Source: Elusimicrobiota bacterium
GTDB lineage: Bacteria > Elusimicrobiota > Elusimicrobia > UBA1565
Length of the DNA: 64,000 bases
Assembly: GCA_016196755.1 (NCBI GenBank)
Contig: JACPXC010000059.1
Span: 186,001 to 250,000, forward strand
Direction: 5' to 3'
The notes below the pieces were generated by a model. The model was given only the letters and a program-made list of their open reading frames with translations, searched no databases and was not told the DNA's origin. This document shows positions 26,701-34,156 of the stretch, piece after piece (the stretch's first letter is position 1; the number at the start of each line of letters is the position of its first letter). The position numbers and the translations under genes are program-made.

Positions 26701-27583
26701 CCTGGTCGGCGTGGGCGCGGCTCATCGCGCGCAGGGAGCGGACCTCGCCGAAGGTCTCGGCCAGGGCCTTGAGGCCGGCGCGGTGGACCTCGTAGTCGGC
26801 GGCGCCGCCCTCGGGGTTGGCCTCGGAGATGCGGATGAGCGCGGCCTTGGCTTCATCGCCGCCCTGCTTGGCGACGGCCGACACGGCCTGGACGCGCTCG
26901 GCCTCGGACTTCGCGGAGTCCTTGGCGATCCCCTCGTAGTCGACGGCGACCGGGGCGCTGAGGCCGGAGGACTGCGGGGCGGGGCGCGATGAGTCGTCGG
27001 AGGTGACGCCGTTGAGGAAGCCGGCGGCGATGTTGCGGCTGCCGGTGAAGAAGGAATCGAGGAAAGACGCGGCGCCGGAGCGGCCCGCGCTCTGGAGGCC
27101 CTTCGCGCCGGCCTCGAGCGTGCCCTTCGCGGTGATCGGGGCGGCGGGCTTGGATTCTGAGGCGAAAACGTTCAGGACCGCGGCCTTATTAGAGGAAGCG
27201 GGGGCGGCAGCCGGCGCTGCAGGCGCGGCCCCGGCGGCGAAAGCGTTGGGCGCGACAGGGGCGGCGGCGGGCGCGACGCCGACGGCAATCGCGTTGGGGA
27301 CGGCGGCGGGAACCACGGCGTTCACGGTCGGCAGGGCGGTCGTGGGCAGGGCCGAACCCAGCGTCAGCAAGGACGGTCCGGAGAGCCGCGGGGCGACGGA
27401 CGGGGCCAGGGCCGGGACGACGCCGACGGGAGAGGTGGGGACGACGCGCCCGGCGGCGGCATTGCCGGCGATGACCTGGGCGACAGCGTTGGTGGCCAGC
27501 GGGCCCGGGGAGACTAGCAGCAGCGCGGCCGAGAGGCCGGCGGCGACGGGTCTAGTCAGTTTTTCGCGGGTCGATAAGGTCAT
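23714..27583 (-). CDS. HAD-like phosphatase domain fused to an MFS transporter
   Basis: A 1,289-residue protein. I chose the ATG at 27583 because GGAGGTG lies before it, and because an upstream ATG at 27622 would add a non-signal segment. The first 35 residues resemble a signal peptide (SAALLLVSPGPLATNAVAQ). A Pro/Ala-rich linker runs to about 180. A helical region follows at about 195-290. A HAD-like domain has DYDDTLQ near residue 309 and a GDQFFDSHNADMGF acid motif near 540. An MFS carrier fills about 620-1,275 with two six-helix halves separated by a charged coiled coil. The fusion is odd because a signal peptide would place the HAD domain outside. Such fusions occur in Elusimicrobiota as far as I recall. 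Substrate unknown. Confidence 0.8.
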   Translation of the reverse strand: MTLSTREKLTRPVAAGLSAALLLVSPGPLATNAVAQVIAGNAAAGRVVPTSPVGVVPALAPSVAPRLSGPSLLTLGSALPTTALPTVNAVVPAAVPNAIAVGVAPAAAPVAPNAFAAGAAPAAPAAAPASSNKAAVLNVFASESKPAAPITAKGTLEAGAKGLQSAGRSGAASFLDSFFTGSRNIAAGFLNGVTSDDSSRPAPQSSGLSAPVAVDYEGIAKDSAKSEAERVQAVSAVAKQGGDEAKAALIRISEANPEGGAADYEVHRAGLKALAETFGEVRSLRAMSRAHADQVLSKLAADKPELYITDYDDTLQGYKKPLSRANAASLKAVADAGIETVIHTDRPALLAEGKKEDDTVTRSIAEMTAEEKSAITVVSDRGTRIQMSGRDGQLHLVYEEKVSWTDAEKAAINEAKAVVAERYGSQEFNGKLEDLSAYGYAKFLPIGLTLAQAKEAAALMQAELAKRGLKIDVLGRTPKSPTDAPYIMLSKIDKSIGVKPVRANRRAFEQMRDLLAWGLPASWAQKVWGILQLLPARPIPSAKTLLVGDQFFDSHNADMGFAKGAPGALALAVGGKADPRIQNIFVWPSQGETASMEIQAALAKELPSGFDKKAAVGLFSSRTISITGFILTSVAYPFVAAPVVGWATLGALMALGPLAAIATGPLNGLIVDRLSPRNAMILNTVIKAVLAFDMPLFAFFGVMNFWTLLLGSIGNGWLLSSIMTTEGAFIRRMAGKHLGTFNGLAWMNYLALQVGLNLILGVGAYVGGWASAGWIFAPFYISAALHVFLILPIIYFTVPNVSPLPKTLDAMRERVAELEGKTDAASAKERASLAADMDKRAKDLAKTIGAEEQAARKAQTALETLEAQIAAEGLLSWNGWRMRAQTASLRRELDAHTQAVLEAQVELEPAGPAAEKLAAQPWAAVSFIRSYWKEAALVAGAVASYPFLGSPIPITLALLWWIAQTDSFRGLWGARELSASEKGLEAKAAANMTEIERLSAEKAEGWEAKVNELEEASEAASSELGASKRKLGMAMLYVALAALLMYPLQYFGIPRIAEALGGAADKHLLTGQFLGALFFGNMIANAAQTKLPEVRLPFIGSLPAARLIQAGVAALASVWVYTGLMPGSLLAAGAAALAAAGLMYLASQLTNRGWIQLFGVGFSAIWLPYLAWTGVLPFLSVPVAMLLSLLAIGMFYGPGSVALNTYFSSNAAQANVGKMVGVQGSFFNAAISMGYGMLAMAAGLFSPVFPATLAVIGAAYLAGGALFSQAPKHLPGLPKTLTQPKEEVK

Positions 27584-27605
27584 GCCACCTCCAGAGTGGT
27601 GCCTC

Positions 27606-27611
27606 ATTGTA
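27606..27611 (-). promoter_or_regulatory. Possible -10 box of the HAD-MFS gene
   Basis: TACAAT on the minus strand (27611-27606), 22 bp before the ATG at 27583. No convincing -35 lies 17 bp further up. The 27623-27756 stretch between the two genes is C/G-rich and palindrome-rich and holds no gene that I can see. Confidence 0.35.
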
Positions 27612-27756
27612 GCCGCGGCCATGACTTTTAACTTGGGTCCGGGGGGGCCCCGGTGCCAGGGATTAAGACCTGCCCGGGCTGGGACTTTTCGGAACGGGTG
27701 CCGGACTTAAGGTCCTAGATTGCCGGTCGGAGCCCGGTCGATAGGTCGCTCGCCGG

Positions 27757-28923
27757 CTAACGCGGCCCGACGACGGGAATGGACTTGCCTTTCGCGCCGA
27801 GGAACGTCACCGTCCCGCTATCCGGACGCCAATACCGGCGGTCGGCCAGCACGGCTACAGCCAGGCCCCCGTCGGTGAGCGACAGCGCCTCGGCGTAGAG
27901 GGTCGAAGCGCGCAGCAGGAAGAGTTCCCGACCGCGCCGGATGAGATGGGCGCCGTCCATGACCAGCGGGAAGCCTCCGTCCGCGTAGCCGGTGCGCACG
28001 GCCAACAGGGCTATGGAGCCGGTCCGCGGGTCCCAGACCATGTCGAATCGCCCGTTCGTGTTGCGTACGGAGCCGGCGTAATGGCGCCCATCCTCCGCGG
28101 CGGGACCTCCGACCACGGCTGGGCTGGGCGAAAACGGGGCGCCGTCCGCGGCGCGCTCGAACGGGACGATGCGGGGCGCGGCGTCCTCCGCGGGCGCCCG
28201 CGCCGCGAAGACGGCGCCCGGTACCTCCTCGGCGAACTCGAGCTCGACCTGATACGGCCCGTCCACGGCCCGCACCAGAAAGAGGACGGCCTCGGGCCGC
28301 ATGCGCGCGGCGCCCTCCTCGCCTACCGCCCACCACGGTCCGTCGAGAAAGGCCGGCTCGTCGCCGCGCAGCTCGCCTGCCGGCACCCGGACCGGAGCGA
28401 GCCAAGAACCGAGCGCGCCCCGCGGCGACGGCGGCGGACGGCCGTGCTCGGCTTGCGACTTGAGCTCCTTGAACCTGACGCGCACGGGTCCGGGAAGGGC
28501 GAGGAAGAGCGGCTCGTCCATGGTCCGAAAAGAGGCCAGCGTGACCCGCTTAGGGGCCGAGAAAGGATGGAGCGGCGGAGGCGAGGACATCGTCGCTGAC
28601 GCCAGGCTCCCGCGGGGCCGGACCAGCGCCCGACAGCATGAGCCGTTCTCGCCCGTGCAGCCTTCCTCCTCGTGCAGGTCGACGTCCCAGGCGCCCGCCC
28701 CCGCGCTCCAGCGCAGACGCTCGCAGACCTCGTTGTAGCGCCCGTCGACGAGCCCCGCCGCCAGGCTATGGAGCAGGTCCGCGGACGCGCCATCGACGGG
28801 CCGCACGAGGCGATGCGCCTCCGCCACGCTGGAAGGGAACCGGGCGACCGCCTTCTCCTTGGGCGGAGACTCGTGGCGGCCGCAGGCGGCCGACAGGCAG
28901 CCCAGGAGCAGGACCCCCTTCAG
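27757..28923 (-). CDS. Lipoprotein, probable CTG start, last gene of the redox operon
   Basis: A 388-residue protein. The open frame has no ATG, GTG or TTG at a sensible place, but a CTG at 28923 overlaps the previous stop (CTGA) and gives LKGVLLLGCLSAAC, a lipoprotein signal with lipobox LSAAC. An ATT at 28938 would lengthen it by five residues. The mature part has two CxnC pairs (EEGCTGENGSCCRA) and much beta-type sequence. No known family is recognised. Its position suggests a periplasmic partner of the NapH/CcoG-like ferredoxin protein. Start choice is inferred from the signal and from the same overlap style seen upstream (ATGA, GTGA). Confidence 0.6.
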   Translation of the reverse strand: MKGVLLLGCLSAACGRHESPPKEKAVARFPSSVAEAHRLVRPVDGASADLLHSLAAGLVDGRYNEVCERLRWSAGAGAWDVDLHEEEGCTGENGSCCRALVRPRGSLASATMSSPPPLHPFSAPKRVTLASFRTMDEPLFLALPGPVRVRFKELKSQAEHGRPPPSPRGALGSWLAPVRVPAGELRGDEPAFLDGPWWAVGEEGAARMRPEAVLFLVRAVDGPYQVELEFAEEVPGAVFAARAPAEDAAPRIVPFERAADGAPFSPSPAVVGGPAAEDGRHYAGSVRNTNGRFDMVWDPRTGSIALLAVRTGYADGGFPLVMDGAHLIRRGRELFLLRASTLYAEALSLTDGGLAVAVLADRRYWRPDSGTVTFLGAKGKSIPVVGPR

Positions 28924-29390
28924 CGTTTGAGCAATGCCTTGGCCCAAAGCCCACCCACCCCCAAGAACGGCAGCATGTAGAACCACATCCCCGCCTTGCC
29001 CAGGTCCGGGGGCGTCACGTCGACGTCCTCGCGGAGTTCCCCCGCTCCGCGCGAGCCCTTGAGCGCCACGCGGACCTTCCAGCGCTCCTCGGCGTCGAAC
29101 TCGGGCCGCGCCACGAAGCGCAGGCCGTCCTTGGTCGTCTCGCTCCACCCCTCCCAGCGCGCCTCGGGCAGGCGCCCCGAGGCCGGCTGGACGAAGAGCT
29201 CGACCGTCGTGTCGTCGGCGGGGCCGGCCTTGTCGACCAAGATGAAGAAGGTGCCCGTCCCCACGTCGGGGTCGCCCCAGAGCGAGACCGTGTAAGGCCC
29301 CGCCTTCTGATCGACCAGGATGGCGTACGGCGGGCCTTCATGCGCGGCGGCGGCCGAAGACAGCAGGAGCGTCAGGAGCAGGGCCCTCAT
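28920..29390 (-). CDS. Secreted protein with C-terminal anchor, redox operon
   Basis: A 156-residue protein. The ATG at 29390 overlaps the previous stop (ATGA). The signal peptide is MRALLLTLLLSSAAAAHEG. The mature region is beta-rich (YAILVDQKAGPYTVSLWGDP, TTVELFVQP) like the FixH/YtkA group of small domains. The end has a membrane helix (GMWFYMLPFLGVGGLWAKALLKR), with the positive tail inside. The neighbours are the ferredoxin gene upstream and a lipoprotein downstream. A role in assembly or metal supply to a redox complex is possible, but not shown. Confidence 0.72.
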   Translation of the reverse strand: MRALLLTLLLSSAAAAHEGPPYAILVDQKAGPYTVSLWGDPDVGTGTFFILVDKAGPADDTTVELFVQPASGRLPEARWEGWSETTKDGLRFVARPEFDAEERWKVRVALKGSRGAGELREDVDVTPPDLGKAGMWFYMLPFLGVGGLWAKALLKR

Positions 29391-30718
29391 CCCACCGCCA
29401 CGCCGCGCATCGCCATCGGCTGGGACAGCACCCAGGCCCCGGCCCCCCACAAGACGGCGCAGACCAGCAGCCAGGGCCAGGAGGCCTTGAGCCCCTGACC
29501 CTGCCGCCAGGCCGCCGCCAGGGAACCGACCAGCCCCAGCGCCAGAACGCCCTGCCCGATCCCCTGCGCCGCCATCGGCGAGAGCCCGCCCAGCCCCCAG
29601 AGCGGCCGGCCCAGGAACTCGAAGCCGGACAGGTCCTCGACCACGGCTTGCACGGCCGGGACCAAGGTGCCCGCCCCGGTCAGGAAGTGGAAGCCATAGT
29701 GCGCCGTCCAGACCCCGAGACCCAGCGGTATGAGCGCGGGCGAAAAGCGCAGCGCCGTCTTCACCAAGGGCTCGGAGCCGCGCGAGAGGGCCGCCGCGCC
29801 CAGGAGCACGGCCGCCGGAAGCAGGACCAGGCCGACGGTGAACATCACCGTCAGCGTCAGAGTCTCGGACCTCAGCCCGAACGACAGGCGCTCGGCCAGC
29901 GCGAAGGCCGGGGCCGTCATCGCGTAGGCGTTGAGCAAGGCGCCGAACAGGAACACGACCGAGAGCGCCGCCAGGTCGGGCCGCTCGGACGGCCGTCCCA
30001 CCCCCGAGCGCCAGCGGTCGTCGACGAGTTCGGCCCCCGGCATGCGCAGGACGAGGCCGGCGTTGTCCTCCGGGCAGGCCGCCACGCAGTCCATGCAGAA
30101 GGTGCAGTCCATATTGCCGACCTTGCGCGGCAGGAACAGCCCGGTCTCGCAGCCGCGCAAGGTGACGTTCCCCCCCTCATCGCGCCGGCCGCGCAGGCAG
30201 TCCTTGGTCCGGCAGGAGGCGCAGACCGAGAGGTCCTTGGCGGCCACCTCAAAGGGCGAGAGCGCCGCGCCCGCGAAGTTGAACTGGCCCAAGGGACAGA
30301 GCCATTTGCAGAACGGCGCGCCCTTGAAGTTGACGTCGACGAGGATCGCCCCGGCGAAATAGGCCAGGATGAGCCCCGCGGTGGCCGGCGGCGAGGACCA
30401 CAGGGCGCAGCGCTCATAGACGAATAGCACCAAGGCGAAGAGCAGGAGCGCCGGGGCCTTGCTCCTCCAGGCCCGCGGCCAGCGCCGGACCGGCGCGGAC
30501 AGCTTCCGCGCTAAGTCCCGCGCCAGCGTGAACGGGCAGGCCAGGCAGAAGGCGTTCCCGAAGGCCAAAAGCGCCAGCACCAGAAGCCCCCGGGTATGCA
30601 CCCAGACCGCCAAGGTCGCCAGGTTCCGAGGCGCGAAGTCGGGGCCGAAAAAACCATGAAGGACGAGCACCCCGGCCAGGAGCAGGCTGCCCGCCTGCAG
30701 AAAGCGCCGCCAGGTCAC
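29387..30718 (-). CDS. NapH/CcoG-like membrane 4Fe-4S ferredoxin protein
   Basis: A 443-residue membrane protein with six or more helices. The GTG at 30718 overlaps the previous stop (GTGA). Residues 60-130 have FCLACPF (C-x2-C), followed by FCKWLCPLGQFN (C-x3-CP) near 150. A ferredoxin part with CASCRTKDCLRG and CTFCMDCVAACPEDNAG gives two 4Fe-4S clusters, and more helices follow. NapH and CcoG (FixG) pass electrons across the membrane or help copper delivery to oxidases. No oxidase or nitrate reductase gene is nearby. It is the core of a five-gene run of small membrane or secreted proteins. Confidence 0.87.
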   Translation of the reverse strand: MTWRRFLQAGSLLLAGVLVLHGFFGPDFAPRNLATLAVWVHTRGLLVLALLAFGNAFCLACPFTLARDLARKLSAPVRRWPRAWRSKAPALLLFALVLFVYERCALWSSPPATAGLILAYFAGAILVDVNFKGAPFCKWLCPLGQFNFAGAALSPFEVAAKDLSVCASCRTKDCLRGRRDEGGNVTLRGCETGLFLPRKVGNMDCTFCMDCVAACPEDNAGLVLRMPGAELVDDRWRSGVGRPSERPDLAALSVVFLFGALLNAYAMTAPAFALAERLSFGLRSETLTLTVMFTVGLVLLPAAVLLGAAALSRGSEPLVKTALRFSPALIPLGLGVWTAHYGFHFLTGAGTLVPAVQAVVEDLSGFEFLGRPLWGLGGLSPMAAQGIGQGVLALGLVGSLAAAWRQGQGLKASWPWLLVCAVLWGAGAWVLSQPMAMRGVAVG

Positions 30719-31086
30719 GGGACGCTGACCCGGTCTTGACGCTCGGCGCGCCGGCCGTCGTCCCAGCGCGCGTCGAAGAACACCGTCCATTCGCCCGACA
30801 TCGTCCAGGTCAGGCTGGCCTCATAGCGGCCGGGCGCGGTCTCGGAGGCCTTGGCCACCAGGGGATCCATGCCGGGATGCGACATATCGGCCGTGAAGAC
30901 CGCCTCGGCGCCGGGGGGTGCCGTCACCGCCACGACGCTGGGCTTGTTGTACCCCGGCGTCCCCTGGAGCGCGAAGCGGGTGTCGACCCCCGCGCCGGAC
31001 CGCTTGCAGGCCGCGGCGGCCAGGACGAGCGCCGCCGCCGCTAGGCGTGCTGCGCCGCGTGGGAATGGTGCCAGGCGCAGGAGCAT
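30715..31086 (-). CDS. Small FixH/YtkA-like lipoprotein
   Basis: A 123-residue protein starting at the ATG at 31086, inside the previous gene by 46 bp. It has a lipoprotein signal (AALVLAAAACKRS, Cys27). The mature domain has TADMSHPGMDPLVAKA and GRYEASLTWTMSGEWTVFFD, the pattern of YtkA/FixH-type beta sandwiches. The Met-His pair (MSHPGM) could bind copper. It lies next to the ferredoxin membrane gene, like the CcoG-CcoH arrangement. Confidence 0.75.
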   Translation of the reverse strand: MLLRLAPFPRGAARLAAAALVLAAAACKRSGAGVDTRFALQGTPGYNKPSVVAVTAPPGAEAVFTADMSHPGMDPLVAKASETAPGRYEASLTWTMSGEWTVFFDARWDDGRRAERQDRVSVP

Positions 31087-31610
31087 GTCTGGGCCGAGGC
31101 GTCGGCTGGCTCGGGGAACATGTGCCAATACATCGCCACGAGCATCGGGACGAAGACCACGGCGTTGTAGAAGAGGTGCAGCTCGACGCGCGGGATCCAG
31201 AGCTGGAGCACGCTGAGAGGCACCGGGGAGCCCAACAGGTTCTGGCCCGCGATCGCCTGGCCTTGGAGCAGGCCGTGCTCGATGTGATGCCAGAACTGGA
31301 TATAGAGCGCCGCCGTCCACCACGCCTTGGACCGCCCGGTGAATCCCGGCTTGAGCAGCCACAGCCCGGCCAGCATGACCAGGGCGTAGCCGTAGTGCAG
31401 GACCTCGGACGTGATCATCCAGGGGAACCAGAGCCCCAGCATCCCCCCGGCCTTCGGCCGCGGCCAGTGCAGGGCGTAGACCTGCCAGGCCTGGGTCAGG
31501 TGCTCGGCCCAGTGCGCCAGGACGATGAACATGAAGGCCTGGTTGGCGGGCTTGTGGAGGGGGCCGTTGAGGCGGTCCCGGAAGGAAATGGCGCAGGCAC
31601 CCTGGCTCAT
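31041..31610 (-). CDS. His-rich four-helix membrane protein of unknown function
   Basis: A 189-residue protein, first gene of the redox operon. Four membrane helices are visible (about 24-46, 57-86, 97-118, 143-164). Histidines cluster in or near them: H33 and H37 (HWAEH), H72, H108/H109/H112 (HHIEH), H145 and H163. The tail has Cys and His (TCSCAWHHSHAAQH). HxxxH and HHxxH are motifs of di-iron membrane enzymes, but only two boxes are seen here rather than three. It may bind metal or haem. The ATG has TAAACT 6 bp upstream and a perfect TTGACA. No family is recognised. Confidence 0.72.
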   Translation of the reverse strand: MSQGACAISFRDRLNGPLHKPANQAFMFIVLAHWAEHLTQAWQVYALHWPRPKAGGMLGLWFPWMITSEVLHYGYALVMLAGLWLLKPGFTGRSKAWWTAALYIQFWHHIEHGLLQGQAIAGQNLLGSPVPLSVLQLWIPRVELHLFYNAVVFVPMLVAMYWHMFPEPADASAQTCSCAWHHSHAAQHA

Positions 31611-31616
31611 GCTTTG

Positions 31617-31645
31617 AGTTTAGCGTCCGAGGCTCCGGCTGTCAA
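31617..31645 (-). promoter_or_regulatory. Strong sigma-70 promoter of the redox operon
   Basis: On the minus strand TTGACA (31645-31640), 17 bp, TAAACT (31622-31617), then 6 bp to the ATG at 31610. No ribosome site fits, so the operon mRNA is probably leaderless. Confidence 0.75.
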
Positions 31646-31656
31646 CGGCCGGCCGC

Positions 31657-32055
31657 TTAGGCGTCCCCGAGCGCCTTCACGGCCGGGGCGATCTGGTCGA
31701 CGGCGATAAGGATCCGCGAGACCTGGTGTCCGAAGGCCGTGCCGTAGACGGTGGTGATGTTGACGCCGGCATCTGCCAGCTTCCGGGTGATGACGGCCAA
31801 GGCGCCGGGCTTGTCGTCGACCTCTACCGAGAGGAGACGCGTCTCCACCGAGGCGAAGCCGGCCTTGGAGAGGACGGCCGAGTGATCGCCGGCGCCTTCC
31901 AAGGCCACGCGCACGAGGCCCGAATCGTCGCGCACCTCGGAGGCGATCCCCACCATGTTGACCCCGGCTTCCGCGAACAGCTGAGCCAGGTCGGCCAAGG
32001 CGCCGGGCCGGTTGGGGAGGAAGATCGAGTACTGGGTGATGACGCTGACCTTCAT
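31657..32055 (-). CDS. Tandem ACT-domain protein
   Basis: A 132-residue protein starting at the ATG that overlaps the asd stop. It has two ACT-like halves (residues 1-65 and 67-132). The first has FLPNRPGALADLAQLFAEAGVNM and the second VDDKPGALAVITRKLADAGVNI, both with the Gly-Ala turn of ACT ligand sites. ACT domains bind amino acids and control their synthesis. It could regulate the aspartate pathway, since asd is next to it, or act in trans. No catalytic domain is present. Confidence 0.88.
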   Translation of the reverse strand: MKVSVITQYSIFLPNRPGALADLAQLFAEAGVNMVGIASEVRDDSGLVRVALEGAGDHSAVLSKAGFASVETRLLSVEVDDKPGALAVITRKLADAGVNITTVYGTAFGHQVSRILIAVDQIAPAVKALGDA

Positions 32056-33098
32056 GATGGCCTCCGGGGCCTGAGCCAGCCCTTCTTGAGCAGGGCCTCG
32101 GCGGTCTGGATCGAGTTGAGGGCCGCGCCCTTGAGCAGGTTGTCGGTGACTACCCAGACCGCCAGCTCCTTGGGGGCCGCTCCGCGCCGCCAGCGCGCGG
32201 CATGGACCGCGTCCCCCCCGCCGGCCTGGAGCGGCGTGGGGTAGGCCCCGTCCTTCCAGACCGTCACTCCGGGCGCGTTCGCGGCCAGCGCCGCCGCGGC
32301 GCGCGGGGTCAGCGGGCGCGAGAGCTCCAGCCAGGCCGCCACGCTGTGGCCGCGCGCCACCGGCACGCGCACGGTGGTGGCGCTCAAGGCCAACCCGGGC
32401 GCGCCCCAGAGCTTGCGCAGCTCGTTGCGGACCTTGACCTCCTCCGAGCATTCCCCGTCGGCGTTGAAACGCCCCACCTGCGGGAAGACGTTGAAGGCGA
32501 TGGTCGCCGGCAGGGCGCTGGCCTTTCCGGGGACGGGAGCGCGCAGCATGTCTGCGTCGGAAAGCGAACGAGCGCCGCGCCGCGCCTGGGCGTAGAACTC
32601 GAGCAAAGCCTCGCGGCCCGCCCCGGAGACAGCCTGATAGGACGCCATCCGCACGCGCTTGACCCCGGAGCGCCGGTGCAGGGCCGCGGCCGCCACGGCC
32701 AGGCCGGTGATCGTGCAGTTGGGCCCCGCCACGAGCCGCTTGTCCGCCCGGAGCGCCGCGGCGTTGACCTCGGGGATGACCAGCGGCACCGCGGGGTCGA
32801 GGCGGAACGCCGCCGAGTCGTCGAGCACCCAGACGCCGCGCGCGGCCAGATCCTTGCCCCAGGCCAGGGCCACCTCGTCGGAGGAGACCAGGAAGGCCAC
32901 GTCGGCCGAGCGCAGGGCCGCAGCGTCGGCGGCCGGCGCCGGGATGGCCCGGCCCTTGAAGCGCACAGCGGCGCGGGCCCGGCCCGAGCTGAAGGGCAGG
33001 AGGGCGGCGACCGGGAAACGCCGGCGCTCGAGGCGCTCGAGCAGGACCCGTCCCACCATCCCAGTGGCCCCGACGACGGCGACGCGCAGGCCCTTCAT
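32052..33098 (-). CDS. asd: Aspartate-semialdehyde dehydrogenase
   Basis: A 348-residue protein. The N-terminal VAVVGATGMVGRVLLERLE is the NADP-binding loop. Further on, VAGPNCTITGLAVA holds the catalytic Cys in the GPNC form (most copies have NPNC), and VPVARGHSVAAWLE has the His-Ser block. The family reduces aspartyl phosphate to the semialdehyde that leads to lysine, methionine, threonine and diaminopimelate. The ATG overlaps the preceding stop (ATGA). It is in the parAB operon, a coupling of partition and amino-acid genes that I would not have expected. Confidence 0.93.
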   Translation of the reverse strand: MKGLRVAVVGATGMVGRVLLERLERRRFPVAALLPFSSGRARAAVRFKGRAIPAPAADAAALRSADVAFLVSSDEVALAWGKDLAARGVWVLDDSAAFRLDPAVPLVIPEVNAAALRADKRLVAGPNCTITGLAVAAAALHRRSGVKRVRMASYQAVSGAGREALLEFYAQARRGARSLSDADMLRAPVPGKASALPATIAFNVFPQVGRFNADGECSEEVKVRNELRKLWGAPGLALSATTVRVPVARGHSVAAWLELSRPLTPRAAAALAANAPGVTVWKDGAYPTPLQAGGGDAVHAARWRRGAAPKELAVWVVTDNLLKGAALNSIQTAEALLKKGWLRPRRPS

Positions 33099-34156
33099 CG
33101 CTCCTCCGGCCCGGGCACCCAAAGCGCCGCGCTCGAGCCCTCGGCGCCCCACAGGTCGCGCGCCCGGGCGCGTAAGTAGGAGCCCCTGCCGGAGACGGCC
33201 TCGAGCGACAGGGAGAACAGATAGGGCGGCGAGCGGCGGTAGGTCGAGATCCGGTTCCATTCGAGCTGGTCCTCGGAGGACTCGACCCAGGCCAGTTCCA
33301 CATCACGGCCCTCGGCCGAGAAGCGGGCCAGGACGCGGTCGGCGACGGGCTCGGCCGAGAAGGCCGAGAGGCTGACGCGGGTCGTGACGCTCGGCACGAG
33401 CTTGATGGCCATCGCGGGCTTGAGCGTGAGAGGCACGGCCAGCGCGCCCTCCTCCTGGCGCGGCGGCACGCCCTGGATCTGGTGGTTGTTCCAGGCCCGC
33501 GGCTCTCCGCCCGCCGGCGAGGAATCCGCCGCGGCCAAGATGGGGGCGTTGTCGGCGGAGCGGAACTCACGGGTCGGCGACCAGACGATCAGGTAGTTTG
33601 GCCGCTCGCCGGAGACCAGCGACTTAGGGACCTCGGCCCAGAACCATTCCGACTTGCCGGCTCCGGGGAGATAGAGGCTTTCGTGAGGCTCGACGGGGAT
33701 GTCCGAGGTATCGGCCAAGAAGAAGCTCTGATCCGACGAGAACGCCGGACGCTGGGACACGCCGATGTAGACCTTGCCGGGCAAGATACGGTGCTCCCAG
33801 GGCTTATCGCGGCGCGGCACGGTCTTGGCTCGGCCGAGCTTCGCCCCGACGAAGACCCGCGACCAGCGGCCCTCGGGGATCGGCGGCAGCTTCACGACCC
33901 AGGCGTTATCGAAGCCCACATACCAGTTGGAGTCCGAGCCGCCGTCGGCGAAGCGACCGAAATCGTGGAGGCTGTCTGCCAAGGAGAGAAACACCGGCTG
34001 ACCGGCGTCGCTGCCGTAGAGCTCGCGCGTGCGCTGGCCGTGCGCCGTCGGTGTTTCGGCGGCCGGTTCTTCGTCCGGGTCGTCGGAGTAATTCTGCGCC
34101 CAGGCCCCCCCCACGCCGAGCAAGGCGGCCAGGCCGACATGTCTTAAAATTATCAT
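33095..34156 (-). CDS. Secreted protein of unknown function in the parAB operon
   Basis: A 353-residue protein. Its ATG at 34156 overlaps the parB stop (TAATG). The signal peptide is MIILRHVGLAALLGVGGAWAQ. The mature protein has beta-rich text (WYVGFDNAWVVKLPPIPEGR, VYIGVSQRPAFSS, WFWAEVPKSLVSG) and a C-terminal domain with FSLSLEAVSGRGSYLRARARD that looks like an Ig or fibronectin-like fold. No family is recognised. It has no obvious link to partition. Confidence 0.72.
   Translation of the reverse strand: MIILRHVGLAALLGVGGAWAQNYSDDPDEEPAAETPTAHGQRTRELYGSDAGQPVFLSLADSLHDFGRFADGGSDSNWYVGFDNAWVVKLPPIPEGRWSRVFVGAKLGRAKTVPRRDKPWEHRILPGKVYIGVSQRPAFSSDQSFFLADTSDIPVEPHESLYLPGAGKSEWFWAEVPKSLVSGERPNYLIVWSPTREFRSADNAPILAAADSSPAGGEPRAWNNHQIQGVPPRQEEGALAVPLTLKPAMAIKLVPSVTTRVSLSAFSAEPVADRVLARFSAEGRDVELAWVESSEDQLEWNRISTYRRSPPYLFSLSLEAVSGRGSYLRARARDLWGAEGSSAALWVPGPEER

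Noticed and set aside
27584-27622. An upstream ATG at 27622 for the HAD-MFS protein
   Set aside because: The ATG at 27583 has GGAGGTG directly before it and opens a signal-like sequence. A -10 box lies between the two starts.
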